From NCBI GenBank assembly GCA_964016985.1, contig OZ024826.1:58170235-58234234 (forward strand): a stretch of 64,000 nt of DNA, given 5' to 3'. The notes beneath the pieces are model-generated. The model did no database searches. It was not told the origin of the DNA and saw only the letters and a program-made list of their open reading frames with translations. Positions 51,033-63,640 of this stretch are shown here, piece by piece (position 1 is the stretch's first letter; each line of letters starts with the position of its first letter). A program made the translations under genes and the position numbers. The DNA is from Anodontia alba. Lineage: Eukaryota > Mollusca > Bivalvia > Lucinida > Lucinidae.

Positions 51033-52589
51033 TTGTTACGTTTTTTGTTTACTGGGTGTTTTACCAAAGTACACCAATCAGACTGTTTGTACTTTTCTGA
51101 GTGAAAGCAGATGCTGTATTTAATTCTTACGCTTTGGAATGACTGCTTTGAATGATATCTGAGTGAATTCTGTGCAAGATCCTGATCAGACGCCACGGAA
51201 CGCAGGGTCTGATCCGGATCTAAACTATTTGCATCTCGTACAGCGATGTATAATCACAGCACAAGGTAGAATCAAAGTACTGACAGCACTGTTGAATACA
51301 TTGTCTCTGAGTGTAGGCTGGGAAAATGGTCCTGAACGGGGACTTAAGACTGTTGCATTTAATCCTTTTGTGTTATTTAATATCGGGGGTCTGCACTGTT
51401 TGCCAATGTCCCAGTCCAGATTTTACAGATAATTCTCTTTTACACTGCATGCGACGTCACAGCGACAAGAATAGTTTGGCGTTTGTATACTATGGTCGAT
51501 TGTAAACAATCGACCCAAAAAATGAAATATTGAACTATGGTTCGGAGTTTATTAAGTTGCCCGAATATTTTTGCTATTTACGATAGGGTACTCATCGGTT
51601 AGCATGCTGGGAAAAAAATCAACAGACTACATTTTGAAATATTTTCTCATATCTTCCTGATGATAGGTTTTGACATTTCATGAAAGAAAGCCAATTTTTA
51701 AGGAAAAATAATAAGAAGAAGATAAAAAAAAAAAAAACAAAAAAAAAACAACAAAAAAAACACTAGGTCGCGCAGTCGATGGCACGCCATCGCAAAATCC
51801 CCACGCTAATGTTGCTTTTGCACACCCTTACCACGCGGGAAAGTCATGTAGCAGGTTTGGTTAAATTCCGCCAAGTGGTTTAGGAGGAGATAGCGTGTGA
51901 CGGACGGACGGACGGAGGCATTCACAATATCTCTTGAAGCGTGGGGGTAAAATATCATCAAATTGTCTGTCGTCTGTTAAAAAAGGTTACCATACTGTCA
52001 AGCTTATAAGTGAGCGCAATATCGTTGTTCTGTTGACAAATGAAACGTCCCATGGAGAACGACTTAATCTAATTACGTACTGTCTACATTTCAGCCTTCT
52101 ACGTAATTAAAACCGGCACAACATCATAAAAACAAGGACTTAATAACTCATCTTCCATACAGAGAAAATATGGAATTGTCCCCGGAGAATTCTGAACATT
52201 ATTATCACCAAAATGGAAGGTTTGTGGAATATAAAGCTCTCACTCAATTTGCGAGGAACCCAACAGAGGGAAGCAGCGAAAATACAGAAGTCGTATTCTT
52301 CGTTTCGTCTTTTATCTAATAGTCCCCCACTGCGCATAAGCTTTGTTGCCTAATTTTTTCACATTTCGGCAAGCGTAAATATCAAAATATGTCACTTTAA
52401 ATGCGAGAATAAATTACACGGAACGACGACGACAGTCACATAAAAAGTCAGATACCGTATTTATTCTGAAGTCAGATGCTGCGCTCTCCGATCTGATCTG
52501 GGTCTACACTGCTTGCCAAACCCACTGTGTAAGACACTTGGAATTAAACGGGTAATTTCCAAATTTTGGCTATATATCATAGCCCTAGT

Positions 52590-52715
52590 CTGGCCCCAGA
52601 CCCTTTCTTTATTTTTCTTTTCTTTCTTTTTCTTCTTTTTTTAGGGAACACAACACTTGTGTAGCTTGTAGAATTTTGTTTACTTCAGTCCCTTGGCTAG
52701 AAAGAAAGGGTCTGG
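52590..52715. repeat. Family O element, copy 1
   Basis: Inverted ends agaccctttcttt and aaagaaagggtct flank a pyrimidine tract and gaacacaacacttgtgtagc. Confidence 0.8.
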
Positions 52716-53039
52716 TAACAAGTGAAACTGGTCAAGGCAGAATTCCGCCTGCTGACCTTTTAAACTTTCTCTCATTGCAATACTTAATGGTTCTCACCAA
52801 ACAGCTGAGGGTAATAAAATTTGTTAGGTAAACTAAGACTGTCATTGCTGAAAAGCTAATGGTCTGTATCAAATTTCTGATATTGAGTGCTTGGAAGTCA
52901 GAAAAATAAGAAAAAATATTGCCTGTTTGTCGTCTGCTGAATTGCCCAGAAAAAATGGTAACAGTTAATTTTATTGCTAATGAAGCACTATCAGGCATTA
53001 ATTAAAAATACTGTTAGTTAATACGTAAGCATCAAGAGA

Positions 53040-53100
53040 GTCAGTCTCCTGGGTTTTGGGGAGTTGGGGTGGGTAGTGGGGGGTGGGGGTGGTGGAGGGG
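53040..53100. repeat. G-rich tract
   Basis: Multiple GGGG runs (ggggtgggggtggtggaggg) with G-quadruplex potential on the plus strand. Confidence 0.75.
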
Positions 53101-53141
53101 CATTATCTTGTAAGATTGCCATGGGTGTTTAGTTAATGAAG

Positions 53142-53360
53142 TTAACCCTTGTCCTGCTGAACCTGGATATACCCTGCCTTTGCAAACAGTGTAGATCCAG
53201 ATCAGTTGGTTTCTGAAGAAGCCAAATGATCTGGATCTGGATCTGCACTGTTTGCCATTAAATATGAGAATTTCTAGCAAAAATTCGGATCTAACAATCT
53301 GACTGGCTAAAAATTAGAAGTGGGCGTGACATCTTAATTTATTCAGTATGACAAAGGATA
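53142..53360. mobile_element. Family E-III MITE
   Basis: Starts ttaacccttgtcctgctgaa and ends ttcagtatgacaaaggat. Confidence 0.85.
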
Positions 53361-53429
53361 ATATAGATGGTCAGAAAAAAAGTGAGTCTTTTCTGTGCTG
53401 ACAGTTTCTGCAAACAATATCTCTATTAG

Positions 53430-53555
53430 TCTGCCCCCAGACCCTTTCTTTATTTTTCTTTTCTTTCTTTTTCTTCTTTTTTTAGAGGACACAACACTTG
53501 TAAAGCTTGTAGAATATTTGTTTATTTCAGTCCCTTGGCTAGAAAGAAAGGTTTT
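53430..53555. repeat. Family O element, copy 2
   Basis: Near-identical to 52590-52715 except for a damaged right end. Confidence 0.8.
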
Positions 53556-53814
53556 TGTTCAGCCATAGGTAACTTGAAGTTGGATTAAAGAGGATCATGA
53601 TAAAAAAACAATAATGTAGAGAAAGAGAGAAATAGATATAAAACAAAAACGACTGGAGCCAGTCTATCATAGCCCTAGAAAACATTATTTATAATGAAGA
53701 CATACATAGAAAGTGCCACGCCACTAACGCTTACAGGGAACAACGGCCAACTCCCTATTACGGCCATTTTTTGTGTCGATTGTTTACAACCGCGCCATAG
53801 TATACAAAGGTCAA

Positions 53815-54465
53815 AATTTCCTTAAGGTAGCTGTCCACATGATTATCATTGCCCAATGAAATCAAACCGCCCGTTAGACGGAATCCAGATAATGGTTATA
53901 GCCGCGCTGTTCTTGTCGCTATGACGTCAGAGTGTTGTTGAAAGAGGGTTATCTATAAAACCTGGACTAGGACATTTGCAAACAGTGCCGACCCAGGTCA
54001 GATGCCACAGAACGCGGCGTCTAATCAGGGTCTGCACTGTTTGATCAAATTACAGGAAGTTAAGGGTTAAATGAAACAATCGTAAGTCCCCTTTTTATGC
54101 ATATTTTCTCAGCCTACCCTCAGAGACAGCCTACCCTAAGAGACATCACGAAAACATGCCTATATAATTTTGACCCCCTTCAACCCTAATTTTATGTAGT
54201 AAAACTGGGGTTTACAGTTTCGTTTACAGGGGTATACATTATTTTTCTTATTTCTGCTAAAAAACATAGATTGTGGTACTCGTTAGAATTGCCTCGTCGA
54301 GGCGGTTCTATCGAGTACCCACAATCTATGTTTTGAGCAGAAATATGAAAAATATCAGATTTTTTTTTTTTATCTAATTTTTTTTTATTTTTTGGTGGTA
54401 AAAGTTTTTTGTATATTGGAATAGGCGAGTTTTCGTAATGAATGTCGTCAGTGCTTTGATTATGA
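53815..54465. repeat. Family P repeat interrupted by a family A MITE
   Basis: The left part (to 54144) and right part (from 54441, gtcgtcagtgctttgatta) together match 44985-45340. The family A copy lies between. Confidence 0.82.
54145..54440. mobile_element. Family A MITE, copy 11, inside family P
   Basis: Ends atcacgaaaacatgcctat and ataggcgagttttcgtaatg. The core has a few mismatches. Confidence 0.94.
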
Positions 54466-55834
54466 ATAACATATGTACGTTTTTATATATAGCTAATTTT
54501 ACATATAACATTTCTAGGCCACGACATCTGATTTGATGTGACGTCATTACAAGTCACGAGTTTTGCTCAAACAAAACTGAAACAGACCGAAAGATCGCAA
54601 ACAAATAGATACATCTAGTTTTATTTCTGCACAAACACATACTTAATATTTAGTATCATAATGGTGAGACTGCTTACAGTTTTAAAAACAGATAAATCTT
54701 ATAACTTATTTTAATTTAATATTAAATTTGTTTCTGTTTTATATTTTCATACATATATGACTTACCACTAAAACCGTTTCAATACCAAACCAAGTTAATA
54801 TACCATTTTGACGCAAATGACTCCTGGGTTGACGCGTCGTTAAACCTGATCTCATCATCATCATATCGGTGAACCGATGTTAATGCGATCCCAGGGCAAA
54901 TTTTTACCTGCCAGTTTACAAATTATTTTTTGGAAAAGAATGACCTATCTAAAGTGCACAATAATGAGCACCCCAACGAGCCATAAACAAGGACAGCTTC
55001 AGGGGTGGATTCAGAGGAGTGTTCGCGGAGTTTCTTTCGAACCCACTTTGGCTCAAATTTCATTTTCATGGGGAATTTTGGATAAATTTGATAAATTTGG
55101 AATACCATATTTACCCTAAATATTCACACTATTGCTCTTTACCATTTGACATTTTTACTGCCTGTGAGCGTGTGTAAAATTGCTGAATGAGAAACAAAAC
55201 AGTGTAGACCCTGATCGGACGCCGCGTTTTACTATTATTAAGGGTGTCGCCATTTTTAATGAGGTTATGCACATTTTAAAAATATGAATAAATATTCTTT
55301 CTGACATAAAATAGCATAGTTTTTGAGCGAAAACATAAATGCATAGAGGACAAGCTATATAAATAAATATATAGTTGTTGCAAATATTTTCAAATAATAT
55401 ATTGTTGCAAATATTTTCATTTACTTTTACATATATAATCAAGGCTTTATGACATCATAAATATTCAAAATACATCGCCCATTAAGGGAATTTAGATATC
55501 CTCAAACCTTGATAACATTCTTATTTCTCATTCGGTTTTCGTCAAATTTGCATCGAATTGCAAGGTTTATTAAGGACTTGCATCTGAAACCCCCTTAACC
55601 ATAACCTGATATTTCCCTTTAAATTCTTATCATACTTATCCTAAAATTAGGGTAGGCTGGTTGTACCAAATGGGTCACCCTATCTAAATAAAGAACTTAG
55701 TTAGTTACTTACTTACTTGCAAACAATGTAGATCTTGATCAGACACAGGGCTCTACACTGACTGATCGAGCCTGTCTGTCCCAATACTATAGAGTAATTT
55801 CAGTAGTTTTATTAATCTAGCCGTTTTTGACTTT

Positions 55835-58440
55835 CTGTTTTACACCTGGCAGATTTTCATTATTTTTCACAAAGGAGACAATTTTTATGACTTCGTTTGC
55901 TTTCCTGCACATCAATCCCCTTCTTACTTTTCTGCGCATTTGGCACCATTAGAACAGAGCAAGAACATGAAATTTGTTTTCTCCCTTCTTAAAAGGTGTC
56001 CACTCTAATATTAAAGACGGGGAGCAAATTGTTTCTTTTTTGAGTAGACCCCTTTGGAGCAAATTGTTTCTTTTTGGAGTAGACCCCTTGGGAGCAAATT
56101 GTTTCTTTTTGGAGTAGACCCCTTGGGAGCAAATTCTTTCTTTTTGGAGTAGACCCCTTGGGAGCAAATTCTTTCTTTTTAGAGTAGATCCATTGGGAGC
56201 GAATTCTTTCTTTTCAGAGTAGACCCATTGGGAGCAAATTCTTTCTTTTTACAACAGACCCCTTGGGAGCAAGTTCTTTCTTTTTAGGGTAGATCCATTG
56301 GGGGTAAGTTCTTTCTTTTTACAGCAGATCCCTTGAGAGAAAATTCTTTCTTTTCACTGTAGACCCCTTGGAAGCAAGTTCTTTCTTTTTACAGTAGACC
56401 CATTGGGAGCAAGTTCTTTCTTCTTACAGTAGACCCCCTCCTCCCGGGTAGAAATTCTTTCTTTTGAGAGTACACTTCTTGGGAGAAAATTCTTTCTTTT
56501 TAACAGTAGACCCCTTGGGAGCAAGTTCTTTCTTTTTACAGTATACCCATTGGGAGCAAGCTCTTTCTTCTTAGAGTAGACCTCTTGGAAGTAAGTTTTT
56601 CTTTTTACAGTAGACCTCTTCGGAGCAAGTTCTTTCTTTTTAGGGTAGACCCCTTGGGAGCAAGTTCTTTATGTTTACAGTAGATCCACTGGGAGCAAAA
56701 TCTTTCTTATTACAGTAGACCCATTGAGGGGAAATTCTTTCTTTTAAGAGTAGACCCATTGGGAGCAAGTTCTTTTTTCTTACAATAGACCCCTTGGGAG
56801 GAAGTTCTTTCTTTTCAGAGTATATCTCTTGGGAGCAAGTTTTTCTTACAGTAGAACCCTTGGGATGAAGTTCTTCTGTTTTATAGTAGACCCCTTAGGA
56901 GTAAATTCTTTCTTTTGACAGTAGGCCGCTAGGGAGGAAATTCTTTCTTTTAAGGGAAGACCCCTTGGGAGCAAGTTCTTTCTTTTTAGGGAAGACCCCT
57001 TGGGAGCAAGTTCTTTCTTTTTAGAGTAGAGCCATTATGAGCAAGTGCTTTCTTCTTACATTAGACCTCTTGGAAGTAAGTTCTTTCTTTTTACAGTAGA
57101 CCCAGTGGGAGCAAAATCTTTCTTCTTACAACATACCCATTGGGGGGAAATTCTTTCTTTTAAGAGTAGACCCATTTGGAGCAAGTTCTTTCTTTTTACA
57201 GTAGACCCCTTGGAAGGAATTTTTCTTTCTTTTCAGAGTAGACTCTTTGGGAGCAAGTTCTTCTTACAGTAGACCCCTTGGAAGGAAGTTCTTCTTTTTT
57301 ATAGTAGACCCCTTAGGAGTAAATTCTTTCTAGGCCGCTAGGGAGGAAATTCTTTCTTTTTAGGGAAGACCCCTTGGGAGTAAGTTCTTTCTTTTTAGAG
57401 TAGAGCCATTATGAGCAAGTTCTTCCTTCTTACATTAGACCTCTTGGGAGTAGGTTCTTTCTTTTTACAGTAGACCCCTTGGGAGCAAATTCTTTTTTTT
57501 TACAGTAGACCTCTTGGGAGCAAATTCTTTCTATTTACAGTAGACTCATTGGGAGCAAGTTCTTATCTTACAGTGGACCCCTTGGGAGGTAATTCTTTCT
57601 TTTTAGAGTAGACTTCTTGGGAGAAAGTTCTTTCTTCTTACAGTAGATCCCTTCGGAGGACATTCTTTCTTTTTAGAGCAGACCCCTTGGGAGCAAGTTC
57701 TTTCTTTTTAGAGTAGACCCCTTGGGAGCAAGTTTTTTTTTCTTTTCAGGGTAGACCCCTTGGGAGAAAATTCTTTCTTTTTTACAGTAGACCCATTGGA
57801 AGCAAGTTCTTCCGTCTTACAGTAGACCCTTGGGAGGAAATCCTTTCTTTTTACAGTAGACCCTTGTGAGCAAGTTCTTTCTTTTTAGAGTAAACACATT
57901 GGGAGCACGTTCTTTCTTCTTACAGTAGAACCCTTGGGAGGAAGTTCTTTCCTTTTACAGTAGACCCCCTGGGAGCAATTTTTTTCTTTTTAGAGTAGAC
58001 ACATTGGGAACAAGTTGTTTTTTCTTGCAGTAGACTCCTTGGAAGGAAGTTCTTTTTTTACAGTAGACCCCTTGGGAGCAAATTCTTTCTTTTTAGAGTA
58101 GACCCCTTGGAAGCAAGTTCTTTTTTTTTTTACAGTAGACCCCTTGGGAGCAAGTTCATTTTGCAGTAGACCCCTTGGGAGCAAGTTCTTTCATTTTAGA
58201 GGAGACCCTTTGGGAGCAAGTTCTTTCTGTTTACAGTAGACCTGTTAGGAGCAAGTTCTTTCTTTTTAGAGTAGACCCCTTCGGAGCAAGTTCTTTCTTT
58301 TTACAATAGACCTCTTGGAACACTTTTTTTTGTCTTTTTGGATTAAACCCCATTGGAACTAATTCTTTCTTTTTAGAGCAGACACCTTTTTAGTAGGGAC
58401 AAATATTTTTGACAGAGTTACCTCCCGGTGAAGTGTATCT
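55835..58440. mobile_element. Family F MITE expanded by an internal 35-bp array
   Basis: The left arm (ttttatgacttcgtttgctt, cttaaaaggtgtccactcta) and right arm (gacagagttacctccc, 58408-58424) of one family F element enclose about 2.4 kb of tandem units agtagaccccttgggagcaa plus attctttcttttt. The period is 35 bp between 56043 and 56148. Roughly 65-70 units, variably diverged. Open frames across it are artefacts. Confidence 0.9.
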
Positions 58441-58865
58441 ATTCCACTTAAGATCATCAAGATATCAAGATCTTTTCTAATACGATTCCTTCAGACTAGT
58501 TGAGCCTGTTGTTTTATTTTCTGTTTTGTCTTCAGATCCCAGTGGATTATCTGGCTTGTTCAGTAATTAATGAGCCTTCACTTCTCAGTAAAGCGAATAT
58601 ACAATTGAATTCAATAAGACTATTTTCAGCCCGCCTAAGGAAATCTGTCGGTGAGACAATTAAATTATGATATTCATTGAGAGAGAAATAAGATAAATAT
58701 TGACAAAAAGACTTTTCTAATACGATTTACGGAGGTTCAGATCCTACACAGCACACGTACAAAGAATGTCGAGGAGTAAACGGTTAGATTTAACCCTTTC
58801 AACCCTGAGTTTCTGGAATGGACTCTTCCAGTGGTACAATTTGGACCTTTAAGAAAGGGCTTGTC

Positions 58866-59097
58866 TCACAGAACGTATGCTTTATATGTATGTGTATTTG
58901 TTAGAATCGCCTCAATAAGATGATTCTAACTAATATTTAAAGCATATGTTTCTTGAAATATTAAATGTATTATTTTTGCATAATTTCTGATTAATTACAT
59001 GTATCACTCTTGAGCAAAGGTCTCACGCCAGTCAAATTATCCTTATAACGAGTTGTGTCGCTGTATCGAGTGTCGGTATAAAGAGGGTCGACTGTAT
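58866..59097. mobile_element. Family D pogo-like MITE, left end missing
   Basis: Core gttagaatcgcctcaataag with mirror. Right end aaagagggtcgactgTA. Confidence 0.85.
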
Positions 59098-59414
59098 CTA
59101 GGATTCCTCGTTACCGTAAATACGAATATTCTTTGGGATGAAGCAATAGCACATATTGTCAAAATGTATACGAAAGCAATCCTCAACAATCATAAATTCC
59201 CACCAAAGTTGCTCAGGCTGATATTATCAGTAAATGTTAGCATATTAAGTCACAGCGTGAGAAAAGGGCCTTATTTCATAAGCGGGCAGTAAATGACCAT
59301 TTCAGCTTACACATCTTGCAGTCTGGTCAGGATAATCCTTATTGATCTGTAGCTGACAACAAAGCTACTGATCAGATTCCGTGTGTGGACTAGGACACTT
59401 CTCATGACGCATAT

Positions 59415-59705
59415 ATAGTCGACTCTCGTTATCTCGAAGACCAAGGGATTCTCTAAAATACTTCGAGATATCAGTACCTCGACCAATTAGATTTGCAAAG
59501 TCGAGGAAAAAAATATGAACAAACACATTTTACAAATGAACATGTACTTTGACTTCTGAAGTTAGACATACATTGAAAATATTGCGGAAAAGAGGAGAAA
59601 TTGCTGAATTGTTAGATTTCTATATTAAACCACGGACCAGCTTTTCACTTCCAGATAAGCGGTTATTCGAGAAAAGCGACGTTGAGATAGTGAGAGTCGA
59701 CTGTA
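59415..59705. mobile_element. Family C pogo-like MITE, copy 3
   Basis: Starts TA-TAGTCGACTCTCGTTATC and ends gtgagagtcgactgTA. Confidence 0.88.
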
Positions 59706-60225
59706 TTCGGATATATCGAAATTCCTTCTTTCCTCTTGTTTTTTTTTTATTGGCTATGGAAATTTTATTTATAACAGATTCTGAAATATGAACTGCGCCG
59801 ATGAACCTGTTAATCTCATTACAAGGTGCGTTTTTTAGTCCTTTTTTCCTAACGCGGCCAGTTTTTACTAAAAGACATATAATTCTATTAGTTGTTCTCG
59901 AACAGAAAAGTAAACTTGTTAATTTATTCATAACATTTTTTTTATCTTGCTTAACTTCTGTTTGAAGCCTAACCATTGTTTATTACTTCATCCATGATAG
60001 CATTATGATACATTTATTACAAAATGCTGATTTAGCCAAAATTAGTTATGCCAGTGCACAAGAAAAGGTGACATAGTTACCCTATGGATTCGGACAGACA
60101 TGCCTAAAGAAACAATGAAAGACCCTGATCTGATCAGGGCCTACACTATTTTCACGCATACAGCAATTTATGCGCGTTCGCGCAATCTGACCACAGCCTT
60201 CGTTGCCCATTAACTAAATAATTTC

Positions 60226-60368
60226 ATCACGAAAACACGCCTATATAATTTTGACCCCCTTAAACCTCACTTTTATATAGTAAAACTGGGGTTTACAAGG
60301 GTATACATTATTTTTCTTATTTTTGCTCAAAAACATAGATTGTGGGTACTCGTTAGAACCGCCTCGCC
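60226..60368. mobile_element. Family A MITE, copy 12, left half only
   Basis: Intact from atcacgaaaacacgcctat to the core, then breaks at gaaccgcctcg. Confidence 0.92.
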
Positions 60369-60766
60369 TAAATTTAGCATAAAGACAATTAAAAAAACAT
60401 TTCTTAGATAAAAATTCCAAAGAAATCATTTTACCATAGAAATTGCATAGGTTAGACCAATTTTTGGCCACGAATTTTATTTTAGGGTATATTTAAGAAC
60501 CAAACACAAACAGGTTTCTCATTAGGTGTGGTCAATCAGAACAAAATATTTTTATTTCAAATAAACCGCCAAGCAAAAACCGTCTTTCCGAGTGATGTCG
60601 AAAGGACAGTAGACCCAGATCAGAGTGTTCTGGGTCTAATCTGGATCTAGACTCAGATTTCTTTCAATACCAGATCAGTAAAGAACTCATTACGTTATTA
60701 AATTAACACGCCTGTATAAAATATGCACCTCTTGACAATAACTCTAGATAAGCCAGTGTTTATTAG

Positions 60767-60769
<3 letters not shown>

Positions 60770-60846
<77 letters not shown>
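60770..60846. repeat. (AT)n microsatellite
   Basis: About 38 uninterrupted AT units. Confidence 0.97.
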
Positions 60847-60848
<2 letters not shown>

Positions 60849-61640
60849 TGATCAAATGGTATTTATTATTGTTAATTGAAATTGATATGATGATCTAATG
60901 CTATTTTGTATTGTTATGATATTTGATATGATGATATATTGCTATTTATTATAGTAATCTGATATGAAGATCTAATACTATTTGTATTGCTATCTGTTAT
61001 GTAGATCTTCTACTAGTTTTTATTGTTTTTTGATATAGTGATGTAATGCTATTTGTTATTGTTATTTAACAGGCTGCTCTAATGTTATTCTGTATTGTTT
61101 TTGATAGGAAGATCTAATCCTATTTATGATTGTACATTGATATGATGATCTAATATCATTTATTATTGTAATTTGATATGATGATCTAATATTATTTATT
61201 TGATATGTTAATCTAATGCAATTTATTTAATATAATGATTTATTGCTATTTATTATTGTAATTTGATATGAACATCTTCTGTTATTTTGCATTGTTATTT
61301 GATAGGTGATCTAATACTATTTATCATTGTTTTGATATGATGGTATCTACTGCTGTTTATCATTGTTATCTGATATGAATATCATATGCTATTTTTATTT
61401 TTATTTGATATGAACATTTAATGCTATTTTGTATTGTTATTTTGATATGAAGATCAACTGCTATTTTATATGTTTTGATATGATGATCTAATGCTAATTA
61501 TTATTGTTATTTGATATGAAGATCTAATGCTGTTTTTCATGTTATTTGATATGCTGATCAGATGCTCTTAAATGCTCGTTATTTGGTATGATTAGCATTG
61601 CTTTTTGATATGAAGATCATAATTATTATTGAATTTTTCA
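60847..61640. repeat. Degenerate AT-rich minisatellite, about 35-45-bp units
   Basis: Words gatatgatgatctaatgcta and tttattattgttatttgat recur about 18-20 times with irregular spacing, directly after the (AT)n tract. Confidence 0.88.
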
Positions 61641-62189
61641 TTTATCTATAGATTCAATAAAAGTTTTCATGCAACTGTACAATTTTAACAGGATCTGCGC
61701 AAACCGAAGCCATGGATACTGTAGGATAAAGCCGACCAAATTAACATCCATAAAGAGACGAAGTAAGTATAAGCTGTTGTGGACCTTCGCTATTGAAACA
61801 TGGCAGAAAACGCCATTTTCATGCGCAACAACTCATTTGTTCAAATTACGTGACAAATAAAATCCCCGTTTCGGTCGGTTTATGAAACTAAACTAATCAT
61901 GTAAAATAGACAATATTTGTTTCTAATTTTTGTGCTGTGGCAATGCGTCTAAGGATATCCTCTGCAATTTAATTGCCGTCCCCTAGACACCAAACAAATG
62001 GGTTTGAATTTAATTTCATGATTCATCTGACGTATTATTGCCACACTGATAACTTGTATAGACGAGTATTTAATTAAGTGACGTATTTTTTGCAGAGTGG
62101 CTGGGCACTAAAGGATGCCATCCCTGCCAGTTTCATCCCTATAATGCGAGACAGGACAGACAAAGCTGTACCTAATCGTTTTCAAAGGG

Positions 62190-62420
62190 AATAGCTCTGA
62201 CACGGAAATGGGTCTAATTGCCTCCCTTCCTTTTGGGGACTAAGCTGAAGATAAGAGGTTACTATCTCAAGAAGCACGTTCTTTCCTTTTATGTCAGTAC
62301 TCGTTTTTGGAATTTTTCAAATACTATGGGGGCAACCTCTTTGGGAGGCATTCTCCTGTCTGTAAAAGTTGTCTCCCACTGTACAATTGCGGCAAAATCT
62401 TCCAGGTGTCTCTTTTCCCG
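62190..62420. mobile_element. Family F-like MITE, diverged
   Basis: tctaattgcctcccttcctt, agcacgttctttccttttat and aaagttgtctcccactgta. Confidence 0.6.
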
Positions 62421-62429
62421 ATAAACCCT

Positions 62430-62868
62430 CATTATTGCATAAAAAGCAGTGTCGCACGCTATTAACAGCCGTGCATTAACCGGCGAAAAGCCGTGTATTA
62501 ACAAAGCAATTTACGCGCTGTTAATGAACCAACTACGCAACTTTCAATATGATCATACCGGGGCCACAGAATTGCTGACGTTACGTGTATTGCCTGGCCA
62601 TAGAACGAGCATAGTTCGTGGAATTTGTGTTTGTGAGACATCGGTGAAAAGGCGAAACAAAATAGTGCAAGAAATAACGCAAAATGTAGCAAATGTTTTC
62701 AGTTTTTATGCAATAATAGCGGTCAAACATGGTTTTTCAATGCATTAACATTCGTCAGATACCTTGGGAGGTGTTGAAAACCGCGGCCTTCGGCCTCGGT
62801 TTTTTAAAAACCTCCCACGGGACCTGGTGAATGTTAATGCATGAAAAACCATGTTTGATCCCTACATT
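62430..62868. mobile_element. Family H element, copy 2
   Basis: Starts cattattgcataaaaagcag and ends aaaccatgtttgatccctac. The overlapping 99-codon frame belongs to the element; its equivalent in copy 1 is broken. Confidence 0.9.
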
Positions 62869-62959
62869 GTACTGCATATCAGATGTAGTCACATTGGTGT
62901 ACTGGTCCCACAAGCTCCCTGCATATGCAGGGAATTGAATCACTTTTAAGGCAGGCAAC

Positions 62960-63115
62960 CCAGTCAAACGTGTTTTGTCTTCCTTCTGAAAAAGGGGTCT
63001 ACTCTAAAAGAAAAGAACTTGCTCCCCATGGGAGGGGTTTTGTATGCAGAAAAGCAAACAGGTAATCACAAAAGCTGTCTCCCTTGTACAAATGGTGAAA
63101 GCTGTACCAATTGTA
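62960..63115. mobile_element. Family F MITE, shortened core
   Basis: ccttctgaaaaaggggtcta, gaacttgctccccatgggag, then the aaaagctgtctcccttgtac right arm. Confidence 0.75.
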
Positions 63116-63307
63116 TCTGGTATCCTTAAATGCAGAATGAAGTGCGGATTCTGATCAGATTGTTCAGGTGAGCAGACTGATTTAGGTCTACACATACGCG
63201 ACAAGCTATCATTTTGTTTTGCAACGATTTGTGAGTTTCGATAGTTTTGAAAAGTAATGGCGATACAAGAGGGTCATGGCTTACGTCATGGTTTAGCAAA
63301 ATTCATC

Positions 63308-63585
63308 TTTACGAAAACATGCCTATTCAAATACACTGAAAATTTTACCACCAAAAAATGGCAATTTTTCAGATAAAACATTCTGATATTTTTCATATTT
63401 CTGCTCAAAACATAGATTGTGGGTACTCGTTAGAACCGCCTCGTTGAGGCGGTTCTAACGAGTACCCACAATCTATGTTTTTGAGCAGAAATAAGAAAAA
63501 TAATGTATACCCCTGTAAACCCCAGTTTAACTATATAAAATAGGGTTTCAGGGGATCAAAATTATATAGGTATGTTTTCGTGATG
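63308..63585. mobile_element. Family A MITE, copy 13
   Basis: Reverse orientation, like copies 1, 3 and 5, with a perfect core at 63411-63475. Confidence 0.95.
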
Positions 63586-63640
63586 TAACGTGCCACTATC
63601 AGAGATCGTAGTCTACCACCGACACCGAGATAAACAGCGA

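Noticed and set aside
54761..54870. First exon with donor TTTTAGTG|GTAAGT on the minus strand
   Set aside because: The donor is strong, but the frames give no signal peptide and the exit phase from the ATG run is 0, not the phase 1 that exon A needs.
55970..58390. Coding repeats (frames rich in KEFAPKGS-type units)
   Set aside because: The frames are produced by the 35-bp tandem array inside a MITE; units contain frame-breaking length changes.
62449..62748. 99-codon plus-strand gene
   Set aside because: Lies entirely within repeat family H; the second copy at 48.3 kb has a broken frame.
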